From CAYGYG01 sp964354155 (GTDB lineage: Bacteria; Hydrothermota; Tepidihabitantia; SM23-42; CAYGYG01), in contig CAYGYG010000013.1 of NCBI GenBank assembly GCA_964354155.1, positions 16,453-80,452 of the forward strand: 64,000 bases of DNA. The letters are read 5' to 3'. Position 1 is the first letter of the stretch, and the number at the start of each line of letters is the position of its first letter. This document shows, piece after piece, positions 54,931 through 62,652 of this stretch. A program made the translations under genes and the position numbers. The notes under the pieces are model-generated. The model was not told the origin of the DNA, searched no databases, and saw only the letters and a program-made list of their open reading frames with translations.

Positions 54931-56178
54931 ATGAAAATGCTTTTTAGAGATGTTATCGATGAAATTAGGAAATATTATGAAAGTGATGATATTCTAATAC
55001 TTATTGGTGCCAGGCAGACCGGCAAAACGACAATATTGCACAGTCTCCAAGGTGAGTTCGAAGAGAGGGGCCTAAAGACGTTTTTTCTCAATCTTGAGGA
55101 TCCTGACTATTTGAATCTTATAAATCAGAGTCCTAAAAATCTACTGCAGATTTTTCCAATCGACCTGAAGACCCGGACAACCATCTTTGTTGATGAGATT
55201 CAGTATGTAGACAATCCCACAACCTTCCTAAAATTCTTGTATGACGAATATCGAGGTAAGATCAGGCTTATTGTTTCCGGATCGTCGGCGTTCTACCTTG
55301 ATAAGAAATTTAAGGATTCGCTTGCGGGCCGGAAAGTTATCTTTCCGGTGCGGACTTTAAGCTTCAGAGAGTTTTTGAGATTCGCGGCCGATGATGAGCT
55401 GATTAAATTCCTTCCGGGTGAGTTTAGTGTCTCCAATTATGCACTTGCCGACAGTATCAGCCTTAGCATAAAGGAGAAGATCCAGAATCGTTTTTATGAA
55501 TTTCTTGTATATGGTGGTTATCCCCGTGTCGTGCTTGCACCGCATTCGGAGAGGGTTTCGATTCTTCAGGATATTGCATACTCATATATAAAAAAGGATG
55601 TTTTCGAAGCCAACATAAGGCAGGATGAGATTTTCTACCGACTGCTTAAGGTCCTTGCGAGCCAGACCGGAAATCTCGTCAACCTGAATGAATTGTCAAA
55701 TCTGCTCGGTGTTTCAAGGAAGGCAATTGATAACTATTTATATGTAATGCAGAAATCCTTCCACATTTTATTGATCAGGCCTTTTTATAAAAATGTGCGC
55801 AAAGAATTGACCAAGATGCCCAAGGTTTATTTCTACGACCTCGGTTTGAGAAACTTTCTTGTTAATAATTTTGACACTTTGCCGATGAGAGCCGACCGTG
55901 GTCCACTCTTGGAAAATTTTGTTGTGAGGCAGTTGGCCGAAAGGGCTGGTTTTCTTCCGGAAGAGAAACTAAAATTCTGGCGTTATAGAGGCGGCGCCGA
56001 GGTTGATGTCATTTATGATGAAAAGATTGCGTTTGAAGTGAAGTTCGAGGCCAACCTTTTTAAGAAGAACAAATACCGTCAATTCGTTGCAAATTACCCC
56101 ATGATAAAATTGAATTTGGTTTCGTTGTCTGGTGGGAGTAATGCCGACTTTCCCATTTGGGAGCCATGGCTCCTGTGA
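54931..56178 (+). CDS. AAA ATPase with DUF4143 C-terminal domain, copy 2
   Basis: A 415-residue ATPase. Walker A is GARQTGKTT near residues 26-34; Walker B is TTIFVDEIQ near 85-93; the sensor is VSGSSAFYL. DUF4143 region: GRKVIFPVRTLSFREFLRFA, YGGYPRVVL, NLNELSNLLGVSRKAIDNYL (a winged helix), then FVVRQLAERAGF and VDVIYDEKIAFEVKF, an endonuclease-like core. It is not closely similar to the ATPase at 26626, so the two were acquired separately. ATG 54931 fits the promoter; GTG 54925 is an alternative. AT-rich. Confidence 0.9.
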   Translation: MKMLFRDVIDEIRKYYESDDILILIGARQTGKTTILHSLQGEFEERGLKTFFLNLEDPDYLNLINQSPKNLLQIFPIDLKTRTTIFVDEIQYVDNPTTFLKFLYDEYRGKIRLIVSGSSAFYLDKKFKDSLAGRKVIFPVRTLSFREFLRFAADDELIKFLPGEFSVSNYALADSISLSIKEKIQNRFYEFLVYGGYPRVVLAPHSERVSILQDIAYSYIKKDVFEANIRQDEIFYRLLKVLASQTGNLVNLNELSNLLGVSRKAIDNYLYVMQKSFHILLIRPFYKNVRKELTKMPKVYFYDLGLRNFLVNNFDTLPMRADRGPLLENFVVRQLAERAGFLPEEKLKFWRYRGGAEVDVIYDEKIAFEVKFEANLFKKNKYRQFVANYPMIKLNLVSLSGGSNADFPIWEPWLL

Positions 56179-56319
56179 TGAGATGAGTGGGGCAATTGGG
56201 CGGCTGAGCAAAGGGCAACTGGCAGAGAGCACGAATGGAATGTTGGAATAATGAAATAGTGACTCTACTCACCCACTATTCCATGACTCCAATATTCCAT
56301 TATTCCAATAGGATTAACC
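56179..56319. repeat. TGGAATNN octamer array, inverted arrangement
   Basis: TGGAATGT-TGGAATAA-TGAAATAG (56235-56258 region) is followed by the same octamers in reverse complement (ACTATTCC, GACTCCA, ATATTCCATTATTCCA; about 56275-56310), so the spacer can fold back. Similar arrays lie at 60.34 and 62.38 kb. No gene. Confidence 0.75.
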
Positions 56320-57351
56320 ATGAGGATCTGGATTGATATCGATCGAACGACAGGCGTCTCCTTCCTCAAGCCGATAATTGAGCGGCTGAGGGGTAGGGGG
56401 CATGAGGTCGTGGTGACGGCGCGGGATTATGTTCAGACGCTCGAGCTGTTAAAACTGCACGGCATTGCGCATGAAGTGATCGGCAGTCAGTCGGGCGGGA
56501 ACAAGATCCGGAAGGTGTTCCGGGTGCTGGGCCGGGCGTTTGCTCTTACCGAGTATGCGCTGGACAAGAGGTTTGACCTCGGGTTCTCGCACGGCTCCAG
56601 ATCCCAGGCCATCGCCTGCTCCCTGGCCGGGATACCGAGCGTGGTTACCTACGACTACGAGTTCGTGTCGACCGGAATCTTCAAGCGGTTATCCACTAGG
56701 GTGATTATGCCGGAGTGTGTGGTTGAGGCCTGTTTCAACGGCCGTAAGCCCCCAAAATACGCAGGTTATCCGGGGCTGAAAGAAGAGCTCTATCTTGCCG
56801 GTTTCAAGCCGGACGAAGGGCTGGCCGAGCGGATTGGGATTGACCAATCGAAGATCGTCTTTGTGGTCCGGCCGCCGGCAGAAAAGGCACACTATCACAA
56901 TCCCCGGAGCGAATTTCTGCTCAAGAGTGTCATCGCTCATACTTCGGCGCGGAAGAACGTCCAGGTCCTGGTCGTCCCCCGCGATGCCGACCAGCGCCAG
57001 CATCTCAAGCGCCAATGGCGGAGCCACCACAATGTCGTACTGCTCGAGCAGGCGGTCGACGGGCCGAGCCTGATCAGCCTTGCCGACGCGGTCATGTGTG
57101 CGGGGGGGACGATGCTGAGGGAGGCGGCGGTATTGGGTGTGCCGGCCTACAGCATCTTTGCCGGCAAGACCGGCGCGGTCGACTCCTACCTTGAAAGCAT
57201 CGGACGGGTGACATTCTTGAGAGACTCGGGCGACATTATGAACCTCATCAGGTTTGAGAAGAGGAAGGAGCCGGTTATGCGTTTAGAAAACCCCGGCCTC
57301 GTCGAGTTTTTCATTGGTGAACTCCAATCGTTTTCCAACCCCAGCCCATGA
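56320..57351 (+). CDS. DUF354 glycosyltransferase-like protein, copy 2
   Basis: A 343-residue DUF354 protein parallel to that at 50623: MRIWIDIDRTTGVSFLKPIIERLRGRGHEV, GFSHGSRSQAIACSLAGIP, PPAEKAHYHNPRSEF and MCAGGTMLREAAVLGVPAYSIFAG. It is GC-rich, unlike copy 1, so the two probably came by different routes rather than by a recent duplication. It probably acts on the same type of glycan. The ArsR operator and gene follow downstream. Confidence 0.85.
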   Translation: MRIWIDIDRTTGVSFLKPIIERLRGRGHEVVVTARDYVQTLELLKLHGIAHEVIGSQSGGNKIRKVFRVLGRAFALTEYALDKRFDLGFSHGSRSQAIACSLAGIPSVVTYDYEFVSTGIFKRLSTRVIMPECVVEACFNGRKPPKYAGYPGLKEELYLAGFKPDEGLAERIGIDQSKIVFVVRPPAEKAHYHNPRSEFLLKSVIAHTSARKNVQVLVVPRDADQRQHLKRQWRSHHNVVLLEQAVDGPSLISLADAVMCAGGTMLREAAVLGVPAYSIFAGKTGAVDSYLESIGRVTFLRDSGDIMNLIRFEKRKEPVMRLENPGLVEFFIGELQSFSNPSP

Positions 57352-57382
57352 CCATCCTTCTCCCTCTAATCAGCGTGGAATG

Positions 57383-57414
57383 CCTTTCTCACTTTTTCGA
57401 AAAAGTGAGAAAGG
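57383..57414. promoter_or_regulatory. ArsR operator 2a (perfect palindrome)
   Basis: A perfect inverted repeat of 32 bp: each arm is CCTTTCTCACTTTTTC read towards the centre. The 26-bp core (57386-57411) is identical to operator 2b. It ends 13 nt before the ATG of the ArsR-like gene. Confidence 0.85.
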
Positions 57415-57427
57415 TGGAGAGGCGGAC

Positions 57428-57715
57428 ATGGACAATCTGATTCGCATCTTCAAGTCAGTTGCCAACGCCAAGCGGGTCCGCATGCTCAAGCTTCTCGATG
57501 GGAAAGGTGAGCGGACGATTTCCGATCTTGCCGACGAATTGCGATTGCCCTATCAGACCGTCGCCCGAAACCTGAGCACGCTGGCCCATACCGGGTTGGT
57601 GAAGGTTAGAACACACTACGGTAGTGCCTATTATTCCATCAATCGCGATGAGCGGCAGAAACACGCCTGGCGCATTCTGGCTACTATTGCTGACTACTAC
57701 AAGGAGAGAAAGTGA
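57428..57715 (+). CDS. ArsR-fold winged-helix regulator 2
   Basis: A 95-residue winged-helix protein: MDNLIRIFKSVANAKRVRMLKLLDG, then TISDLADELRLPYQTVARNLSTLAHTGLVKVRTHYG, with recognition helix QTVARNLSTL near 46-55. No metal-binding Cys or His. It is homologous to the regulator at 48103 (LPYPTVARHLKIL). ATG 57428 is preceded by GGAGAGG; a longer frame to 57314 is rejected. It lies between two identical 26-bp palindromes and probably binds both, controlling itself and the aminotransferase gene. Confidence 0.85.
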   Translation: MDNLIRIFKSVANAKRVRMLKLLDGKGERTISDLADELRLPYQTVARNLSTLAHTGLVKVRTHYGSAYYSINRDERQKHAWRILATIADYYKERK

Positions 57716-57726
57716 CAAGTATGTCA

Positions 57727-57752
57727 TTCTCACTTTTTCGAAAAAGTGAGAA
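57727..57752. promoter_or_regulatory. ArsR operator 2b (perfect palindrome)
   Basis: 26-bp perfect palindrome with half-site TTCTCACTTTTTC, identical to the core of operator 2a. It ends 15 nt before the ATG of the aminotransferase (57768). Confidence 0.85.
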
Positions 57753-57767
57753 AGGGGCAAAGGAAAC

Positions 57768-58940
57768 ATGTCGATGAAGGTTCCATTTGTTGATTTACGC
57801 GCCCAGCACGACGAAATTCGGGCCGAGGTTGACCGGGTCATCGGCGACATCATTGACCGGTCGAGCTTCATCGGCGGCGACACGGTGACGGCGTTCGAAC
57901 AGAACTTTGCCCGTTACTGCGGCGCCCGGCACGCGGTTGCCTGCGGCAGCGGCACGGATGCGATCCGGCTTGGCTTGATTGCCGCCGGCATCAAAGCGGG
58001 CGAGGAAGTAATAACCGTACCGCATACCTTCATCGCGACCGTGGAGGCTATTTCCCTGGTAGGCGCGCATCCGGTGTTTGTCGACATTGACGGTCCGACC
58101 TACAATATTTCGCCGGACCGGCTCGAGGCCTTCCTGAAGGAGCAGTGCCGGGTCACGACCAGCGGAGACGTGATGGACAAGAAGACCGGCCGGAGGGTGA
58201 CCGCAGTTCTGCCGGTGCACCTCTATGGCTTGCCGGCCGACATGAAGCCGATCGCGGAAATCGCCCGGCAGTACCGTCTGAAAATCATCGAAGACGCATG
58301 CCAGGCGCACGGTGCCAAGTACGCCCTCGACGGCGTCGAAAAGACCATGGGGGGGCTGGGATCGGTCACCGCTTTCAGCTTCTACCCGGGCAAGAACTTA
58401 GGTGCGATGGGCGAGGGCGGGGCCGTGACTACCGATGATGACGCGATGGCGAGCCGGATGCGGGCTTTGCGCGATCACAGCCAGACCGAGCGCTACATTC
58501 ACAGCACGCCCCTGGGCTGGAACAGCCGGCTCGATGCGATGCAGTGCGCAATATTGAATGTCAAACTTAATAAACTTGATGAGTGGAACCAGAAGCGGCG
58601 CCGGGCGGCGGAGTGGTATCAAGCCCGGCTAAAGGGTGACGCGCGCGTCATTTTGCCGGTGGAACCGGCGGGCCGCCAGCATGTCTACCACCTCTTTGTC
58701 GTGCGCCTGCCGGACCGGGAAAAGGTGCGCCACGCCATGACCGGGCAGGGTATCGGCGTCGGCCTCCACTATCCGATTCCCCTGCATCTACAGGCGGCGT
58801 ACCGGGATTGGGGCTGGCGGCGCGGCGATTTTCCCGAGTCGGAAGCCGCGGCGTCTTCGATTCTGTCCCTGCCGATTTTCCCGCACATCACCGAGGAACA
58901 GGTTGAGTATGTTTGCCGAAGCCTGAATGATGGTATCTAG
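57768..58940 (+). CDS. DegT/DnrJ/EryC1 sugar aminotransferase (WbpE-like)
   Basis: A 390-residue PLP-dependent aminotransferase that puts an amino group on a keto-sugar nucleotide. Motifs: VPFVDLRAQHDEI (5-17), GSGTDAIRLGL (about 64-74), IIEDACQAHGAKY (about 176-188), and the PLP Lys about K209 in FSFYPGKNLGAMGEGGA. The family includes WbpE, which makes UDP-GlcNAc(3NH2)A for diacetamido-mannuronate. With the oxidoreductase and acyltransferase downstream and the epimerase at 32.9 kb, a 3-amino-sugar pathway is likely. Expression is probably controlled by operator 2b. Confidence 0.92.
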   Translation: MSMKVPFVDLRAQHDEIRAEVDRVIGDIIDRSSFIGGDTVTAFEQNFARYCGARHAVACGSGTDAIRLGLIAAGIKAGEEVITVPHTFIATVEAISLVGAHPVFVDIDGPTYNISPDRLEAFLKEQCRVTTSGDVMDKKTGRRVTAVLPVHLYGLPADMKPIAEIARQYRLKIIEDACQAHGAKYALDGVEKTMGGLGSVTAFSFYPGKNLGAMGEGGAVTTDDDAMASRMRALRDHSQTERYIHSTPLGWNSRLDAMQCAILNVKLNKLDEWNQKRRRAAEWYQARLKGDARVILPVEPAGRQHVYHLFVVRLPDREKVRHAMTGQGIGVGLHYPIPLHLQAAYRDWGWRRGDFPESEAAASSILSLPIFPHITEEQVEYVCRSLNDGI

Positions 58941-58963
58941 ATCATCATGACTGAAAACCACCT

Positions 58964-60331
58964 ATGAAAACTATCTTGATCATCGGCGATATCGTTACCG
59001 TACTAGCCAGCTTTCTCCTGGCGTCGCTGGTGCGCTACGGTTACGGGGCCGGTCTCAACTGGCCGACGGCCGCGGTGTTGATCGTTCTGACGCTCGTCGG
59101 TTTCGCCTGGGTCAAGCTCTACAACCGGTTGATGTTCTTGAACCGAGCCGAAACCGGGGCCCTGGTTATCAAGGCCGTGGTCGGCATTGCCGCCGTCTTC
59201 GTTTTCTCGCACTTCGTCACTAATTTCAAGGTCTGGGAGCAGAGCCGCATGGTTATCGGCATGTACTTCGGGTTATTCCTGGTTGCGGCCCTGTTCCTGC
59301 GCATTTTCTTCTACCGCCGGCTCTTCACCATGCTTTACCGTCTCAAAATCCTGAGACGGGAGCGGGTGCTGGTTTACGACGCGGGCAACGGCCACGCCGG
59401 ATTGAAACGCAGCCTTGGTTTGAGAAAGGACATTATCGGGTATGAGTTTGTCGGCGACTATGCCGGAGATATCGTTCACTTGAAAAAGATTGCGGCCGTC
59501 ACCGACTCCGAAAAGGTGATTCTCTTCAGCGCCGCCAAGACTTTCAAGGAGCTCTACGGTGAACTGAAATATTGCTTCTCCCTCGATAAAGAAATGGCCG
59601 TGGTCGCCAAAGTTCTCAACCAACTTAACATCGCCAACGATGTGGAGCGGATCGGCGGGGTTCCGATCGTCTGGTTCGGCAACGGCAGCCGATCGCAGAT
59701 TACTAACACGGCGCGGCCCGTTGTCAAGCGGATGGTCGATATTGCCGGGGCGGTGTTGGGACTCGGCGTATCAACGGTGATCATGGCCTTGATTTCCGTG
59801 CTCGTGAGAGCAACCTCCCGGGGGCCGGCGCTGTTCCGGCAGAAGCGGTTCACCGAGGGCGGCCGGCCGTTCACCTTTCTCAAGTTCCGGACCATGTACG
59901 ACGGGGTTGCCCAGGAAAAGCATCAGGTCTTCGTTACGAATCTAATCAAGAACGGCGGCGGCTCGAAGGCGAAGAAATCGTACAAGATGAAATATGACGA
60001 ACGGATTACGCCGGTGGGCAACATTCTGCGGAAGACCAGCCTTGATGAGCTTCCTCAGTTGCTCAATGTCCTGAAAGGGGAGATGTCGATCGTCGGGCCG
60101 AGACCGCCGATCGATTACGAAGTCAAGATCTATCAGGACTGGCACCGGGACCGGCTCAAGGTCAAACAGGGGCTGACCGGGCCGTGGCAGGTCTATGGCC
60201 GCAGTTCATTGCCTTTTGACGCCGCGGTCTTTCTTGACCTTTACTACGTTCACAACCAGTCGATTCTTTTCGATTTGGACCTGATCTTGAGAACGATTCC
60301 AGCCGTGCTGAAGGGGAAAGGGGCGGCGTGA
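58964..60331 (+). CDS. Initiating sugar-phosphate transferase (polyprenyl glycosylphosphotransferase)
   Basis: A 455-residue polyprenyl-phosphate sugar-1-phosphate transferase of the WbaP/WcaJ type. Residues 1-125 have four hydrophobic segments, then a nucleotide-binding-like domain (about 130-245). The catalytic domain follows: KRMVDIAGAVLGLGVSTVIM (reentrant helix, about 260-280), FLKFRTMYDG, LRKTSLDELPQLLNVLKGEMSIVGPRPP and GLTGPWQVYGRSSLPFDAAV. It attaches the first sugar to undecaprenyl phosphate and starts repeat-unit assembly. The stop is followed by a TGGARTNN array. Confidence 0.93.
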   Translation: MKTILIIGDIVTVLASFLLASLVRYGYGAGLNWPTAAVLIVLTLVGFAWVKLYNRLMFLNRAETGALVIKAVVGIAAVFVFSHFVTNFKVWEQSRMVIGMYFGLFLVAALFLRIFFYRRLFTMLYRLKILRRERVLVYDAGNGHAGLKRSLGLRKDIIGYEFVGDYAGDIVHLKKIAAVTDSEKVILFSAAKTFKELYGELKYCFSLDKEMAVVAKVLNQLNIANDVERIGGVPIVWFGNGSRSQITNTARPVVKRMVDIAGAVLGLGVSTVIMALISVLVRATSRGPALFRQKRFTEGGRPFTFLKFRTMYDGVAQEKHQVFVTNLIKNGGGSKAKKSYKMKYDERITPVGNILRKTSLDELPQLLNVLKGEMSIVGPRPPIDYEVKIYQDWHRDRLKVKQGLTGPWQVYGRSSLPFDAAVFLDLYYVHNQSILFDLDLILRTIPAVLKGKGAA

Positions 60332-60481
60332 AGAAGGGCCGAGTTGGAATGTTGGAGTAATGGAATAATGGAGTAATGGGGAAGGCAAGGGAATGAAGGA
60401 ATGGTGGAATGATGGACACGAAAGGAATAACGGATAATTTCTAATGACCAATTACCAGGTAACTAACTTTAGGAGGTAAAT
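60332..60481. repeat. TGGARTNN octamer array
   Basis: Successive octamers TGGAATGT, TGGAGTAA, TGGAATAA, TGGAGTAA (about 60343-60375), then less regular GGAATGAAGGAATGG text. CCAATTACCA (60448-60457) is the word also found at 12793 and inside the epimerase gene. It ends in the ribosome binding site AGGAGG at about 60471. Confidence 0.8.
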
Positions 60482-61483
60482 ATGTTGAAAATCGGAGTTG
60501 TTGGCTGCGGATATTGGGGACCGAATCTGATCCGCAACCTTATCGAGACCAACCGGGCGGCGGTGGTTGTTCATGATAAGGACAAGACGCGGATGGAAAA
60601 GGTCAAGAAGCGGTTTCCGGGCGTGGAATCGGCCGACGATTACAGTGCGTTGCTCAAAACCGATGTCGACGGAATCATCGTGGCCACGCCGGTCACCGGC
60701 CACTATCCGCTGGGCAAACAGGCGCTGGAGCACGGCAAACACGTCATGGTTGAAAAGCCGATGACCTCATCGGTGGCCCATGCCGAGGATTTGATCAGGT
60801 TGGCTCAAAGCAAGAATCTGGTCTTGATGGTCGGGCACACTTTTGTCTACAGCCCTGCGGTCCGAAAGGTCAAGGAGTTACTGGACAGCGGCGCGCTGGG
60901 TAAACTCTTGTTCGTGACCGCATCGCGCGTAAACCTGGGGATTCATCAGAAGGACGTCAGCGTGATCTGGGACTTAGCACCTCACGATTTTTCGGTATTG
61001 CTCAACTGGCTGGGCGAGAAGCCATTAAGGGTTTCGGCGGTGGGCCGGGATTATGTCCAGAAAGGAATTCTCGATGTCGCCTTCATCAACATCGAATTCG
61101 CCTCGGGCGCGATCGGCCATGTCGAGGTCGCGTGGCTGGCGCCCAGCAAACTGCGCCGGACCGTAATCGTCGGCAGCAAGAAGATGCTCGTGTACGATGA
61201 TACTCAGGCCGTGGAGAAGGTGAAGATTTATGACAATGGCGTGATGATCAAGGACCCGGAGACTTTCGGGGAATACCAGCTTAGCTACCGGACCGGTGAT
61301 ATCACGAGTCCGAGAATCGATACGTATGAGCCGTTATCGGCGGAGATGTCGCATTTCCTCGACTGTATTGAAAATGGCACAACGCCCCATTCAGACGGTG
61401 TGCACGGCCTTGAGGTGGTTAAACTTCTTGAGGCGGCCGAGCAGTCGGTGAAGCTCGGCGGGCTCTCAGTCGAGCTGGTTTAG
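60482..61483 (+). CDS. Gfo/Idh/MocA-family sugar oxidoreductase
   Basis: A 333-residue NAD(P)-dependent oxidoreductase. Rossmann motif GVVGCGYWG at residues 5-13; the catalytic lysine is K92 in VEKPM (E91-K92-P93); HTFVYSPAVRKVKEL and DLAPHDFSVL follow in the C-terminal domain. Members next to a DegT aminotransferase and a hexapeptide acetyltransferase oxidise UDP-sugars at C3. It is not the WbpB type whose start survives at 32790; this subfamily has a different N-terminus. Strong ribosome binding site AGGAGG. Confidence 0.9.
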   Translation: MLKIGVVGCGYWGPNLIRNLIETNRAAVVVHDKDKTRMEKVKKRFPGVESADDYSALLKTDVDGIIVATPVTGHYPLGKQALEHGKHVMVEKPMTSSVAHAEDLIRLAQSKNLVLMVGHTFVYSPAVRKVKELLDSGALGKLLFVTASRVNLGIHQKDVSVIWDLAPHDFSVLLNWLGEKPLRVSAVGRDYVQKGILDVAFINIEFASGAIGHVEVAWLAPSKLRRTVIVGSKKMLVYDDTQAVEKVKIYDNGVMIKDPETFGEYQLSYRTGDITSPRIDTYEPLSAEMSHFLDCIENGTTPHSDGVHGLEVVKLLEAAEQSVKLGGLSVELV

Positions 61484-61687
61484 TGTGCTGAACGATAACT
61501 AACTCGAATATGAATGAGCTTACCTACAGCACACCGAAGGGGTGTGGGGAAGAGGCGTCCCCACGCTTTTGGGGTAACAGTGCCCCGAAGGGGCACGCCA
61601 TAGGGGCAGCGCGCCTTTGGAGGTGTCGTGTCTTTGTGGCAGCGTTAATGCAATGGATCTGCGAGATACGACACCAGTGTGGTAACG
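61484..61687. repeat. Spacer with GAAG-loop hairpins
   Basis: Hairpins ACACC-GAAG-GGTGT (about 61541) and GTGCCCC-GAAG-GGGCAC (about 61581), and a GACACCTCC/GGAGGTGTC-like pairing further on. It separates the oxidoreductase from the acyltransferase. No gene, although one frame stays open for 61 codons. Confidence 0.65.
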
Positions 61688-62371
61688 ATGCGTAAGATGG
61701 CGGGCGTCAAGATCACGGGTCAGGTCGAGATATTCGACAACGTGTCGATCGGCAAAGGCACCGTCATCGAAGGTCCGTGCATTATCGGCAAGCCGCCGCG
61801 GGGCAAGAAATCCGGCCAACTGCGGCTGGTCATCGGCAAGAACTGCGTCATCCGTCCCTTCACGACCATCTATGCCGGGAATAGAATCGGCAACAATTTC
61901 CAAACCGGGCAGGGCGCGTCGATACGCGAGGATAACGTGATCGCCGACGACGTGAGCGTGGGCACGAATGCCGTGCTCGAGTTCGGCAACCGCATCGGTA
62001 AGGGGACCCGGATCCACTCGGGATGCTTCATGGAGATGGCCCGAATCGGCAAGTATGTCTTTATCGGCCCCAATACGGTGTTTACCGACGACCCGCACCC
62101 GATGGGCTGCCCGTACTACAAAGAATGCAAAGGCGGGGCGGTCGTTGCAGATTTGGTGAAGATCGGTGCTAACTGCACTTTCTGTCCCGGGGTTCGAATT
62201 GGACGGGGTGCCTTGATTGGCGCCGGCTCCGTGGTCACCCGTAACGTGCCCAAAGAGCGCGTGGTTGCGGGCAATCCCGCCGTTGTCTTGCGCCGGCTCA
62301 AGGATCTCAAGTGCTATTCAGGCCGCTGGCCGAGGCCCTACGTTTGGAAACCGTACGGTAGAAGGGGATGA
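61688..62371 (+). CDS. Hexapeptide-repeat acyltransferase (WbpD-like)
   Basis: A 227-residue left-handed beta-helix acyltransferase: repeated [LIV]-G-x-x-x-x hexads from about residue 8 to 195 (VSIGKGTVIEGPCIIG, VIRPFTTIYAGNRIG, VIADDVSVGTNAV, VFIGPNTVFTDDPHP). The last turn has GANCTFCPGVRIGRGALIGAGSVVTRNVP, VVAGNPAVVLRR. It probably acetylates a 3-amino-sugar nucleotide using acetyl-CoA, completing the pathway with the aminotransferase and oxidoreductase. ATG 61688 is preferred to a GTG 9 nt upstream. Confidence 0.9.
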   Translation: MRKMAGVKITGQVEIFDNVSIGKGTVIEGPCIIGKPPRGKKSGQLRLVIGKNCVIRPFTTIYAGNRIGNNFQTGQGASIREDNVIADDVSVGTNAVLEFGNRIGKGTRIHSGCFMEMARIGKYVFIGPNTVFTDDPHPMGCPYYKECKGGAVVADLVKIGANCTFCPGVRIGRGALIGAGSVVTRNVPKERVVAGNPAVVLRRLKDLKCYSGRWPRPYVWKPYGRRG

Positions 62372-62640
62372 GTGGAATATTGGAGTCATGGAATGATGGA
62401 GTGATGGAATGATGGGAAAGAGAAATGGAATCATGGAATTGTGGAATGTTGGAGTGATGGAAGGATGAATTGGGATATCGGAGTAATGGGGAAAGTCGCA
62501 AGATGGAATAGTGGAATGATGGGTGAATGCCGAAGGCAGCATATCAGGGTATCAGATATCGGTTCCTCTCTCTCTGCCTGCTACCCTCTCCTCGCTTCTT
62601 CCCATACCGATCGGTCATTACTCGGAACTCATTGCCATCA
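62372..62640. repeat. TGGARTNN octamer array and repeat spacer
   Basis: About a dozen octamers: TGGAATAT, TGGAGTCA, TGGAATGA, TGGAGTGA, TGGAATGA and so on, between 62378 and 62480, then GCCGAAGGC (about 62528) and ordinary spacer. A frame from 62527 into the next gene is open but is not used. Confidence 0.8.
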
Positions 62641-62652
62641 AATGGAGGGTTT

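Noticed and set aside
62527..62652. Upstream extension of the last membrane-protein gene
   Set aside because: The extension translates repeat spacer; ATG 62653 has a ribosome binding site and a signal-like N-terminus.
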